A stretch of DNA of 64,000 nt from Thereva unica (Eukaryota; Arthropoda; Insecta; Diptera; Therevidae). The translations under genes were made by a program, and so were the position numbers. The stretch covers positions 40,078,039 to 40,142,038 of the forward strand of contig OX465282.1 in assembly GCA_949987705.1 (NCBI GenBank). The letters run 5' to 3'. Numbering within the stretch: position 1 is the first letter of the stretch; every line of letters starts with the position of its first letter. This document shows positions 1 through 9,325 of the stretch, piece by piece. The notes beneath the pieces are model-generated. The model made no database searches. It had not been told where the DNA came from and worked only from the letters and a program-made list of their open reading frames with translations.

Positions 1-305
1 TTTTTTAGAAACATATTTATTATTTTCTAGCGAGGATTTCGTGTAACAGTGCAAAAAATAACACTTAACTTCCGTTTAATTTTGAAATTTTTAAGCATCG
101 AAGTAGCCGCTACATGAAATTTCCCTTGTCGTTTTTTTAATGAACTCGATGAAAGAACTATATGGTTCATTAAAAAACATGGCTTATAAGCAAATAGGCG
201 AAATTTTCAAATTTGTTTCCATTGGCTTCGGTTTATTTTGATTCTTGAAGCTCTTTAAAATATTTCAGCTTCATATTCCGATAATAAATCCTAATTAATT
301 AATCA
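1..305. other. AT-rich sequence, nothing recognised
   Basis: I see no open frame, RNA gene or complete repeat here. The sequence is AT-rich and without obvious terminal repeats. Confidence 0.5.
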
Positions 306-620
306 CAATTTGATGCATTCAAGTGTTTACACGGCAGTTGCATTAAATAAGCTCTGCACCAAATAGTGAACCAAGTGGTTTTCCTCACACAGTGACATAT
401 TCATGGCACTTAAAACGGGTTTTATAGATGAGAGTAGTGCTGTGTCGTTCGCGAATGATCCGTTCGCACTTAACGGAACAGTGTACTGAGCCAAATGAAC
501 TGGTTCACTAAGTAGTGCATGTACCGTTCTTTCGTTCAATAGTAACTGCACTGGTTTAGTGATAAAGAACTGTGTTATGCACCATGAACGAAAAGAACCA
601 AATATACGGTTCTCTAATGA
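306..620. repeat. Left half of a decayed MITE
   Basis: Motifs near 325-355 (TTTACACGGCAGT, GCATTAAATAAG) recur at about 37970-38005 inside the MITE at 37647. The stretch 403-432 (ATGGCACTTAAAACGGG then TTTTATAGATGAGAG) recurs at 55619-55650 inside the MITE at 55594. Matching right-hand motifs (TTAACACACTTATGGCA, GAAGTTTACACGG) lie at 4230-4285, beyond the LINE. The simplest reading is one MITE split by the LINE at 901-3660. The frame at 327-551 is not a gene. Confidence 0.4.
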
Positions 621-1250
621 AAAGATCTGAACTTGACTGCATGTATAAGGGGTGAGAAATATAGAAGGCTTTGGGTGAGATATCTTTCTCAGAGAATTTG
701 TTTTCGTTGCATTGATATATTCAAGATGTGGAAGAGAGTTAGAACTTCTCTAAGCAATTCTAATTGGAAAGACATTTTGAAATATATGAGAGTTAAGAAA
801 GTTTTATGAAGAACATTTCAGATTTAGGAAGATTTCTAATTAGACATATTCTACAATTTCAACATATTCTAGTATAGGATTATATAAAATTTTACGAAAA
901 GGGGCCGTGTGCTGTGGGCCAGCAAACAGATATCATCCGCGTAGTCGAGACCCTTAAGGCGATCTAGCAAACGCCATTGTATGCCGCCTGTTCTACTATC
1001 TATAGCGCTGACAAGAATGTTATTATTCAGCGGTGTTCCACATTTCGATTTTTGTGAAATTGATACTCGAAATCGAAATTAGGTGTTCTACATTTCGATT
1101 AATTTCATATATGTGAAATAGAAATTACAAATCGAAATTAGGTGTTCCACATTTCGATTAAATTGAAATTCACTCGAAATAAAACCGTTTCAGTTGTTGT
1201 TAGTGATTTGAAAGTGAAATAACAGGAGAAGCGCTGTGATTTATTTTAAA

Positions 1251-1352
1251 ATGTGTGAATTTGCGAGAAATAATCCCGCAATAGCAAGAAGATATGCAAA
1301 AAAAGACAAATTAATTGTAGAGGACCTTTGGAAAGAGTTAGCCCAGAAATGA
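1251..1352 (+). pseudogene. MADF/Myb-like remnant of the Harbinger element
   Basis: A 33-codon frame holds a FARNNPAIARRY stretch and a VEDLWKELAQK stretch, the spacing of helices 1 and 2 of a MADF/SANT-like domain. PIF/Harbinger elements usually encode a separate Myb-like protein that helps transposase enter the nucleus and bind DNA. The frame ends where helix 3 should start, so it is a fragment. Confidence 0.55.
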
Positions 1353-1533
1353 ATTTTTTATTTTTTAAAAGACTGAATAAAGAATTATTTTTTAAATCTA
1401 TATTTAACTTTTCTCATAACATATTTAGCTTCTAAACTTTTAGCTATTTCATCTCTGACCCTAATAGCATCACTTCTCTGTTCTTCAACATTTTCTGGGT
1501 CGATAACTTCTATATCTGCATTTGTGGTGGATG

Positions 1534-1595
1534 TTATACTTCATAATCTAGTTTAAGATGCCTGCAGATATTATGAAGTGCAACACAAATGTGTA
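1534..1595 (-). pseudogene. Harbinger transposase C-terminal remnant
   Basis: Read on the minus strand this gives VALHNICRHLKLDYEV and then a stop. The LHNIC block is typical of the C-terminal part of HARBI1-like DDE transposases. No catalytic acid survives here. It lies opposite to the MADF-like remnant, as expected for the family. Confidence 0.6.
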
Positions 1596-2463
1596 CTATC
1601 TGTACAGCTTATATTGCGCATATATAAATAATTCAAAAGGAATCAAGAAGATTATCTTTTTTAATTTTTTCCTTCCTTTGAAGCTCTCTTTCTTCAATTA
1701 CTGCAGCTATTAACACAAAATCCATTGTTTGGGGCACAACATTTTTTAATTTTTTTAAAAATTTTAAGTGTCAACCAAATTATATATTTTCGAAAGTGAT
1801 TTCGAACAAACGAAATTCACTCGGAATTCAGAACATCAATTTTGAATTCGAGTGAAATTGAATTCCGATTTCGATTGCATTTCACTCGATTTGTGGAACA
1901 CCGCTGATTATAAGAAATAGTAATGGCGAAAGTAGGCATCCTTGTCGCGAAAGTAGACATCCTGACCTCACCTCAAAGCTGTCGGATAATTTTCCATTAT
2001 GGAGAACTCTGCATTTGGAATTATTATATAGGGCTTTAATTGTATTATTTTATCAGGCAGTCCACGTCGTCGTAGTGCCTGCCATATAAAGCTCCTATTA
2101 ACCGAGTCGAACGTTTTCTCATAATCTAGGAAAGCAAGATAAAGGGGGATCGCAATTCAGTTGACTGCTCCACTATTATTCTTAAGGTGTTGATATGATC
2201 AATACATGAGCGGCCCTGCCTGAATCCGGCCTGCCGCCTCCTAAACGTTCGGTCTACTGCCTCTTATCCTAGATAGTAATATATGGGACAAAATTTTGCC
2301 CACAGAAGATCATAAACAGATGCCTCTCCAGCTGTCGCATATTGTTAGGTCCCCCTTTTTTGGTATTTTGACTATGTTACCTTCCGTCCAATCCTCCGGA
2401 AAGGTACAGGTGTTCCATGCTATTTCCAGGATTGGCTGAAGCGCATCTGCTATGAGGCTTGAA

Positions 2464-3501
2464 TCAGTTTTCAACAATTCTGGCGGGATGCCATCTTTTC
2501 CAGCTGGTTCCGTCTACTATTCCCGTTTTGGATGGGGCCCGGGTGGTGATTCTTATTAGCTGCGCATTGTTGCTGTTTCCTTGAGGTTCCTGTGTAAGTG
2601 TAGGAGCGGCCGCGAAGAAGTAATCTCTCCATCTTTGGAGTTGCTCCTCGTCGCTGCTCAGAAGCCTTCCATCCGCACTCTTAACGGCATGTTTTTTAGT
2701 AGAGTGCTTTCCTGAGCACTGTTTAGTGATTTGGTACAGCACCTTACTGTTGCCTGTGTTTGCCGCTTTTTCTGCGAGCTCATTTACGTGCTGCCTTTTA
2801 TCACGCCGGACACTTCTCTTTACCTCCCGGTGTAATTGGGAGTATTTTCGTTCTAGTTGGTAACGTCTTTCCGGGTCGCTTGTAGAGTTTACGTTATTTT
2901 TGAGGGCCCTTCTGGATTCTATTTTTTGCCAGGTTGTGTCGGAGATATAGTGTTGCTGGTTTCTTTGGACATAACCGGTGCTCGTTTCCGCAGACATCAA
3001 TATGGCACCCTTTGTCGTACTCCACAGCTCTTCAATATTCGTGTCGTCAGAAACTGTTTGCCGGTTTAATATTTCTTGAAAGTTTCGTTTTTTAACGCTC
3101 TCCCGCAGAAGGGTTACGTTAAGCCGTCTACGGGTTCTAGCATCATGTTGCACGTTTCTGATTGCGGCGATTTTTAGGCGAATAGCTGCTATAACCAAAT
3201 GGTGGTCGCTTCCAGTGTCTGCTCTCCTGAAACGCCTGACATCCTCAAGCATAGCTCTCCATCTGCGGCTGACGGCCACGTGATCTATCTGATTTCTCGT
3301 TCTACCATCGGGCGATACCCAGGTCTCTTTGTGTATCTTCTTGTGGCAAAAGTAAGGTCCACCTACCATGAGTTGGTGAGAACTACAAAAGTCAACGAAA
3401 AGCTCACCATTGTTATTGGTAACTTGACTTAGGCCTTGATTTCCAATCGTTTGTTCAAGGCCGGAGTTGTCACGGCCGATCTGTGCGTTTAAGTCACCCA
3501 T
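2464..3501 (-). pseudogene. LINE endonuclease C-terminal half and linker
   Basis: A 345-codon open frame begins with GDLNAQIGRDN, a core strand of the exonuclease-endonuclease-phosphatase fold. It contains the NQIDHV motif near residues 90-95 and the SDHHLV catalytic His block near 117-122. The rest is the basic linker leading into the RT. The true N-terminus (upstream toward 3660) is lost or frameshifted. The last ~20 residues are out of frame: the RT palm sequence continues in another frame below 2520. It is a dead fragment, not a host gene. Confidence 0.85.
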
Positions 3502-3660
3502 TAATACAATGATGTGTCTCCTTGGAATAGAGCGAAAAATCTCATTCAGTCGAATATAGAACTCGTCTTTGATTTCATCTTCTGCGTCTTCAGTTGGAGC
3601 ATTGGACTACCGCAGTACTTCTTAGTCTGGTACGCAGGCGCACGGTAATAATCCTCTCAG

Positions 3661-4079
3661 AAACTGGGGCCAGTTCACGCAATTCGACGTCGACTGAAAA
3701 CGACAAATAGCGCGTTCAAAAAACTTCCTATGGTTAACCAGGGGACTTTTTGAACGTAAAAAAGTTATGGAAGTGGTTACGTTGTAGTTAACCACGGTGT
3801 TTTTGAACGAACGTGGGATTAGGACTTGCTAACAGGTTTGCTAGGTGTTCGTCTGCAGTGCCCTTTCTCGGTTTTTGACAGAAGTGACAAATCGGGTGCC
3901 ACCACCTTCCGAGGTCTCTGTTAGCCGTTCGCCCCCGTATCTTAAGGTAAGTCAATTAGTTCGAACTGGAAGTTTGATTTTATTAGGAAATTAATTGATT
4001 CTTATCAGTAGCAAAAAATGTGTTTAGTATTTTATTAAAATGTATGTGTTTGGTTGTAGTTGTATTTTAGTGCACTCCA
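3661..4079. other. Spacer with a small imperfect palindrome
   Basis: No coding sequence is recognised. At about 3713-3815, repeated CGTTCAAAAA and TTTTTGAACG blocks face each other around GGTTAACCA stretches. This resembles a small MITE, but I cannot fix its ends. Confidence 0.3.
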
Positions 4080-4301
4080 CGTTTCAGCGTTTCTACCATA
4101 TGAACCAAATGAACGGATCTTTTGAATTGTTATTTTTAGTGAGCGGAGCCAAAAAAAAACAGTTCACTGAAAAAAGCCATTTTGCCCATTGCTAGATGAG
4201 AGGGGTGAACGGAAGAAATTTACAAATAAAACCGGGTTTACTTAACACACTTATGGCATCTTGTGAACTGAAGTTTACACGGCTGCATCACTGACATATA
4301 G
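4080..4301. repeat. Right half of the MITE that begins near 306
   Basis: AATAAAACCGGGTTTACTTA, ACACACTTATGGCA and GAAGTTTACACGG match the right half of the MITE at 55594 and the ends of the MITE at 37647. Together with 306-620 it brackets the LINE at 901-3660. Confidence 0.4.
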
Positions 4302-4483
4302 TCTTCTTCTTCTTCTTTGATCCGTTAGCTGGCGGTCCGAGCGGGACGTCCTCGCAACGGATACGCTGCTGTCGGTGCCGCTGGGTCCCGAACTCTATTC
4401 ACGATTCGCTTCCATTCTTCTCGGTTTTTGGCGGTGTCTCGAGCCTCGGTAACTGATAATCGTTGATTCTTTAAGTCACCCTC
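4302..4483 (-). mobile_element. Severely 5'-truncated LINE 3' end
   Basis: On the minus strand the sequence codes for a LINE ORF2 C-terminus (NREEWKRIVNRVRD, then PLRGRPARTAS and a stop). It ends in a GAA-repeat tail seen as TCTTCTTCTTCTTC on the plus strand. A 9-bp duplication GACATATAG flanks it at 4293-4301 and 4484-4492, showing target-primed insertion of only about 180 bp. Confidence 0.85.
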
Positions 4484-4690
4484 GACATATAGTAATGAAC
4501 TGCTAAATAAGCAAAATCTCATACATAAAAAATGCACCAAAAACTATTGCTGTCTCGCTCCCACGTTAAATTCCTATTAACTTTAATCATTTTAATCAGC
4601 CAGCGCCACTGACATATAGTAATAGACTGCTAAATGAGCAAAATACAATGAACTTTAATCATTTAAATCAGTCAGTTCATATCAGCGATA
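4484..4690. repeat. Imperfect direct repeat beside the LINE tail
   Basis: GACATATAGTAATGAACTGC at 4484 is repeated as GACATATAGTAATAGACTGC at 4612, each followed by similar A-rich sequence and ACTTTAATCATTT. The spacing is about 128 bp. No coding content is seen. Confidence 0.6.
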
Positions 4691-5022
4691 TAAACATAGT
4701 AAGAAACAGACAGGTATAGTTTTCGTTCTTCTGTCTCACTCTTGAGCTATTTTGAAATGTTCTAAACAGGCGAAATAACCGTCACAATTTTGGAATAAAT
4801 ACATTTATTTAATGATAAAACTGCTAATAAATAAAAATGAGTGATGGAAATTTATTTCTATTAATTATAACAGATATCTTATCACTTATTTCCTCCTAAA
4901 TTCGAAGAACAATTTTTTGTTTACGTAAAAAAGTTTTTCTATTTCTGGAGAAAAATGGTGCAATTTATCATTGTCCATTCCTATATGTCACTGGTCAGCG
5001 CATGTCAGCGACATAAACATAA
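4690..5022. repeat. Sequence duplicated on both sides of the LINE at 5031-6807
   Basis: The stretch 4712-4815 (GGTATAG, TTCTGTCTC, GAGCTATTTTGAAA, AAATAACCGTCACA, AATAAATACATTTATTTAAT) recurs at 6836-6945. The two lie about 2.1 kb apart with the LINE between, so an older tandem repeat was split by LINE insertion. The rest is AT-rich with nothing recognised. Confidence 0.6.
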
Positions 5023-5030
5023 TTAGAAAC

Positions 5031-6807
5031 AATTATTATTGTTATTATTATTTATTTCCAATTACATATGTACAAAGATTATAATCTTAATGAAGTACAT
5101 TAACTAAACAGAAGGAAGAAAAATAATAAACATGGAAACATTTAAAAAAAATTAATAAAATATAAAAATGAACAGAAAAAAAATTAAAAAAAATAGGAAA
5201 AAAAGAGTAAAAACATATATTACAAAAATAAAATTAAAATTATATAATACTTAATTATGTATTCATGCTTCGAGAAGATATTAACTCGCAAAGACGTTTC
5301 TTGAAAATGCCCATTGAATCGATACATTGTATATGGACTGGTAGAGTTCCATAACATAGCTGCGAAGACAAAGAAAGAACGTTGTCCAATTAAAGTACGG
5401 AAACGCGGAATTATCAAATTATTAAAATTGAGAGGCCATGCATTAGAAGAGGTAAAAGTAAGGCTATAAGCAAATTCAATCGAACGGTCCTTTTAAGCAA
5501 ACCACAGTGGTATCTAAGTTTTGCCAGGAGCACATAAGTCTTACCAACAATAGAATTGATGTGATCGCAACAGGTCATATTGCTATTAAGAATGACTCCT
5601 AGATTTCTTACTTTATCGACGCGGTCTAGAGGAACTCCATTTAAGGAGATTACTGGAAAGTTAGGGTAAGAGATAAGAAAATGAGAGAACAGAATGTGAT
5701 TTCAATGGGTTTAAATGTAGTAAGTTCAATGATGACCAGCAATAGACACGGCGCAAGTCGGCTGCAATCTTCTCCATACAATTGTGGACTTGACTTTTTG
5801 GCGCTGAAATATATAGCTGGACATCATATGCATACATATGAACCTTACAGTGTTTTATTGCAAAAGGGAAGATCGTTAATAAAAACGCTGAATAAAAGTG
5901 GCCCAAGAATATAGCCCTAGGGAACGCCATTGGTAATCATACCAATAGTGGACCTAGACTCACCGAGATTAACTATTTGAGAGCGGTTGGATAAAAAGCT
6001 ATGCAAAAGTTTAAGAGCAGTCGGACTTGAGAGGAAAGTTTCTCCAGAAGCAGAGAGTGATTGAGTGACTGTCAAAAGATTTAGAAAAGTCCAGCAACAA
6101 TAAACGTTATGTTCGTCAAGAAACCTGCGGATATCATTTGTAACTTTAAGGAGGGCAGTTTCGCAGCTATGATGTTTTCGGAAACCAGATTGCCATACAT
6201 TTATATGTTGAAGTCTTTCACAGAAGTTAAGGATTTGAATCGCTATTAATTTTTCGAGAACCTTAGCCAGAAATGGAAGTAATAGGCCGGAAATCGGAAG
6301 GGGCACTGGGAGAAGAGCACTTGGGTATAGATGTAACTAAGGCATGCTTCCAAGAAGTGGGAAATTTTGATGCAGTGACGCAAGAATTGAATATGTGGGT
6401 TATAATGGGCAACAAACATGGTAATAGAATTTTCAGAAACCTGGGTGAAATATTATCACTACCAGTGGCTATAGATTTAATAGAATTTAGGGCCAAGAAA
6501 ACTTCGAGGGAATCAACGCATCGGAACCAGAAGCTGTAAGGTGATGCTATAATAGAGGTATTGGAGTTGTTGGCCTGCTCAGTCGTTTGGTTAGCTAAAA
6601 AATATGGGTAAGGCTTTCAGGACTAAGGGTGTAGTCAGCGGCGTCATTCTTAGTGTGGACACCCAAATTTCGCAAGTTGTTCCATGCAGTTTTGAGTGAA
6701 AGAGACGGATCAAGTTTTCGGGCGTAAAAATTACGCTTGCTTAATTTTTGCAACGACCAGATTCCGAAGGCGCTTAAAAGATTTTTTTGCCACTGCATTT
6801 TTTACTT
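5031..6807 (-). mobile_element. Decayed Jockey/CR1-like LINE, minus strand
   Basis: RT fragments are read on the minus strand from about 6800 down to 5430. The start near 6496 carries GSDNISPRFLK and FRPIT blocks, followed by QSGFRKHHSCETALLKV near 6200 and a GVPQG-like block near 5920. The catalytic motif near 5840 reads YAYD instead of YADD. The C-terminal part near 5650-5450 has a VDKVRNLGV block. The 3' tail is an AAT/AAC-rich simple repeat at 5031-5065. TTAGAAACAA at 5023 and TTAGGAACCAA at 6808 may be a diverged target duplication. Several frameshifts mark it as dead. Confidence 0.8.
5917..6496 (-). pseudogene. LINE reverse transcriptase fragments
   Basis: Two overlapping minus-strand frames (6263-6496 and 5917-6306) together cover RT fingers and palm: SDFRPITSISG at the end of the first, LLPFLAKVLEKLIAIQIL and QSGFRKHHSCETALL in the second. 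A shift near 6290 separates them. The motif expected as DLSKAFD is degraded to WTFLNLL. Confidence 0.75.
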
Positions 6808-7226
6808 TTAGGAACCAACGATAGGCAAATAGACCGGTATAGCTTTTTTCTGTCTCTCCTGAGCTATTTTTAAAAGTTCGTTAAAGAGGGGAAAATAACC
6901 GTCACAGTTTTGAAATAAATACATTTATTTAATAAAAACCCGCTAATATGCAACCATGTAAACTGTTTTTAGGGTTGCGTATTTGGATATATTTGGCCCT
7001 TTAACCTTTAAATAGGTGCGTGCGCAGGTACCCCAGGTGCATTACACAGGAAGGATGATACATAAAACTTGATTATAATAAAGTAACGAAAAGTACTCTT
7101 TTTAATACTGCAAACCCAAACTTCTTTAAATTAGTTCTAATATAATGAAATGAAAATTGTATCATATTAAAAAGAAGGGGCATGGTGTGTATTGCCAGTC
7201 TGATCGGCAAAATTCAGGTTGAAGCC
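6808..7226. repeat. Partner of the 4.7-kb repeat, then unannotated AT-rich DNA
   Basis: 6836-6945 matches 4712-4815. Beyond this to 7226 I see no frame or repeat that I can name. Confidence 0.5.
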
Positions 7227-7366
7227 TTTTCAGTCTCCAGTCTTCATTATTATTGAAATAATCGCGAAAACCCCCTAAAAAATTGTGGTTTTTCCATTTT
7301 CAGTCTCCAGTCTTCATTATTATTGAAATAATCGCGAAAACCCCCTAAAAAATTGTGGTTTTGCAT
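7227..7366. repeat. Two-copy 70-bp tandem duplication
   Basis: TTTTCAGTCTCCAGTCTTCA begins at 7227 and again at 7297. The two units are almost identical through GCGAAAACCCCCTAAAAAAT and differ only near their 3' ends, which suggests a recent duplication. No function is evident. Confidence 0.9.
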
Positions 7367-8067
7367 TTTTAAAGGTGACGCCCATGTTTTAGGACCGCGG
7401 GACATATTTTCGTGATCAGCAACCCCAAAAACTTTTAAGGTTCGGTTTTCTTAACGGTGTTCTTTTGGAATGGATTAGTTATCTGTTTGCAGCAAAGACT
7501 TTTATAGAAAAACTGGAAAAATAAAAATCTTAAAAAGACTTTTACAAGACAGAAAAAATAAGTCTTTTTTAACAGTTATAAATTCCATTTTAATTATTAT
7601 TTCGAGCAGAAAAAACAAATATCTTTAATAACAGTTTTAAAAGATTTAAAACAATACTAGGCAAAAATTACAGTTTAAAATAACTTTTATTATTTTTGGT
7701 CAAATTTAACTGTTACTGTTGTCTTAAATCATATATGTCTCAAAATAATTATTATTTTCTGATTTTTTCGATATAAGTTATAACAGTTACTATCCCTGGA
7801 ACTATCAAATGGTATGCTAGAAGAGGTGCTAAGTTAACAGCACTAATCTAAAAGAGTCGAAGTTACTCTGGTCTAGAGCTAGAGTTAAAGTAGCTCTGGC
7901 CCTTGCTCAATCAAACAAATTGTCAAATTTCTGACCGACATCGAAAAAATTGCTAGTATGCGTGTATAAAATACAACTCTTCGAAGTTGGCCGCTGTTAG
8001 AAGAAAATAATATTCGTCTGGTTTAATATTTCCTTCAAACAGCTTAAACGTGTGTGAGTTTTTATAT
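7367..8067. other. AT-rich spacer, nothing recognised
   Basis: Runs of A/T and short frames only. I see no protein family, RNA gene or clear terminal repeat. Confidence 0.45.
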
Positions 8068-8308
8068 GTGCTAAGCACGGTCGTATAGACAGGTCAGTCT
8101 GATCGCTACTCGAGCTTCTTGATTTAGACTGCAGATGGCGTATTTTTCGAAGTTCACGAAGAGCACGCAGAAATTTGGTACTTCGACTACTGCGCCGCCA
8201 GTGATCCATTCAAGAACTACGTCAAAGTCGAACGATATCAATCACACTTCACTCTATGGGATGGTATATGAAGTTAACAGACCTGTCTATACGACCGTGG
8301 TGCTAAGT
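8068..8308. repeat. Inverted repeat around unrecognised short frames
   Basis: GTGCTAAGCACGGTCGTATA at 8068 is mirrored by TATACGACCGTGGTGCTAAG at 8289-8308, with AGACAGGT and ACCTGTCT continuing the arms. The loop is about 180 bp. Short frames on both strands (7997-8209 minus, 8135-8404 plus) cross it and match nothing I know. Possibly a MITE or an inverted local duplication. Confidence 0.5.
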
Positions 8309-8865
8309 AAAGCCTTCTACATTTACAAGCCAAGCACAAAGAATTCTCACACACTTTCATTGAAAGAACCGTGGGACTTCAATTTGCCTGTCAAACTACG
8401 GTGAGAAGTTGGGAATGAATTCGGAAAATTACTGCTGCTTTCATCCTTTTATCGGATTGTTGACCTATTGCGTTCGTAAATTTTGACCATTTTTCTCCAA
8501 AATAAAATGAATTAAAACAATATTTACTAGAAAGAATTTTATTTGGCGCTTAAATGAAGTCTCGAACATATCTTTTAAAATGTACACATAACTTTTTGTT
8601 CTTTCTTATTTTGTTCCAACAACAAAAAAAAAACAGCAATATTTGGAAAATAAAAATTTCTTAAAAAGAATCGTATTTAAAACGCACTAAAAAATGACAG
8701 GATAGGACAAAACAATACTGGAAAAAGATTAATTTTGTTTTCATTTTGGCGAAGTTCACTTCAAATCCGTTTTACTTCCTTGATATTGTCTGTAATAAAT
8801 TCTGCACCTGTTTCAAGTATTGTACTCATAAATAGTTTTTATCATAGAAAAACAAAATACCTTAC
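8309..8865. other. AT-rich spacer, possible intron sequence
   Basis: No frame of note. On the minus strand, about 50 bp below the candidate exon at 8866-8997, a CAG followed by a short open frame that soon stops could be an acceptor and terminal exon, but this rests on very short signals. Confidence 0.25.
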
Positions 8866-8997
8866 ATAGCAACGGACAATGCCTTGATGCTTGAATTCTC
8901 CAATGTTCTCCAGGTAAGTAGGCGCTAAACGGTCTTGCAAAGTTCTGTTAAGGGAACTTTCCTCGTAAAGATCTTTAATTTCTTTATCAAAATCCAC
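8866..8997 (-). CDS. Possible internal exon of a host gene
   Basis: On the minus strand an AAG acceptor is followed by 132 bp without a stop, coding 44 residues (DFDKEIKDLYEESS, LAPTYLENIGEFKH, IVRCY), then a GTAAGG donor. The length is a multiple of three with phase-0 borders. The composition is that of a normal acidic/hydrophobic protein, not of the transposons around it. I do not recognise the family. It lies 1.8 kb below the F-box frame on the same strand, but splicing directly from that frame would shift the reading frame, so a link is not shown. Confidence 0.3.
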
Positions 8998-9317
8998 CTT
9001 AAGCACAGCAAATTAAATATTTCTACTATGAAATTGAAGAATGTGCACGCATTTCATCATTATAACACATGAAGAAATAAATAACTTTCTTTTCCTCTTC
9101 GAAGTAAAGTCTCTTTTCATATATTCTTATGTCTTATATTCTTAATATATTTACTAATAGTTAGCTGCAACATATCTTAGAATACGTTTAGGTATCCTGA
9201 GAACGAAACGGTCCTCCATGACTAAGAAATCCCGCAAACGAATCCTATTAATAACATTATTTTAATTGCTATTTTATCACATTTATTTTGAGCACTTTTT
9301 GCACGTTTTATTTTGAT
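8998..9317. other. AT-rich spacer
   Basis: Nothing recognised apart from the target-site copy GAAATAAC at its right edge (9318-9325). Confidence 0.4.
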
Positions 9318-9325
9318 GAAATAAC

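Larger units (their letters stand above)
1028..1906. mobile_element. PIF/Harbinger-type DNA transposon, non-autonomous
   Basis: The termini are CAGCGGTGTTCCAC and its reverse complement GTGGAACACCGCTG. They are flanked by a 3-bp ATT duplication at 1025-1027 and 1907-1909. The element interrupts the LINE reverse transcriptase, so the boundaries are clear. It keeps a transposase remnant (1534-1595, minus) and a MADF/Myb-like remnant (1251-1352, plus) in opposite orientation, which is the two-gene layout of PIF/Harbinger elements. The TIR-like motif GGTGTTCYACATTTCGATT occurs three times, at 1032, 1082 and 1141. About 879 bp long and too short to be autonomous. Confidence 0.85.
901..3660 (-). 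mobile_element. Decayed LINE (APE endonuclease + RT), minus strand
   Basis: On the minus strand the order is the end of an AP-like endonuclease, a basic linker, then a reverse transcriptase that stops just after its catalytic motif. RT landmarks read in minus frames are a DYEKTFDSV block near 2095-2140, a GCLLSPLLFLI block near 1925-1975 and a DYADDICLLAHS block near 905-950. Frames are broken by shifts around 2470 and 1915. The 3' part beyond the YADD motif is missing, so the copy is cut at about 901. A PIF/Harbinger element sits inside the RT at 1028-1906. This kind of element is common in insect genomes; I do not assign the clade firmly. Confidence 0.85.

Noticed and set aside
327..551. 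74-codon minus-strand frame
   Set aside because: It lies in MITE-like sequence and matches no family.
3199..3432. Plus-strand frames opposite the LINE endonuclease
   Set aside because: Shadow of the minus-strand LINE frame, which has clear endonuclease motifs.
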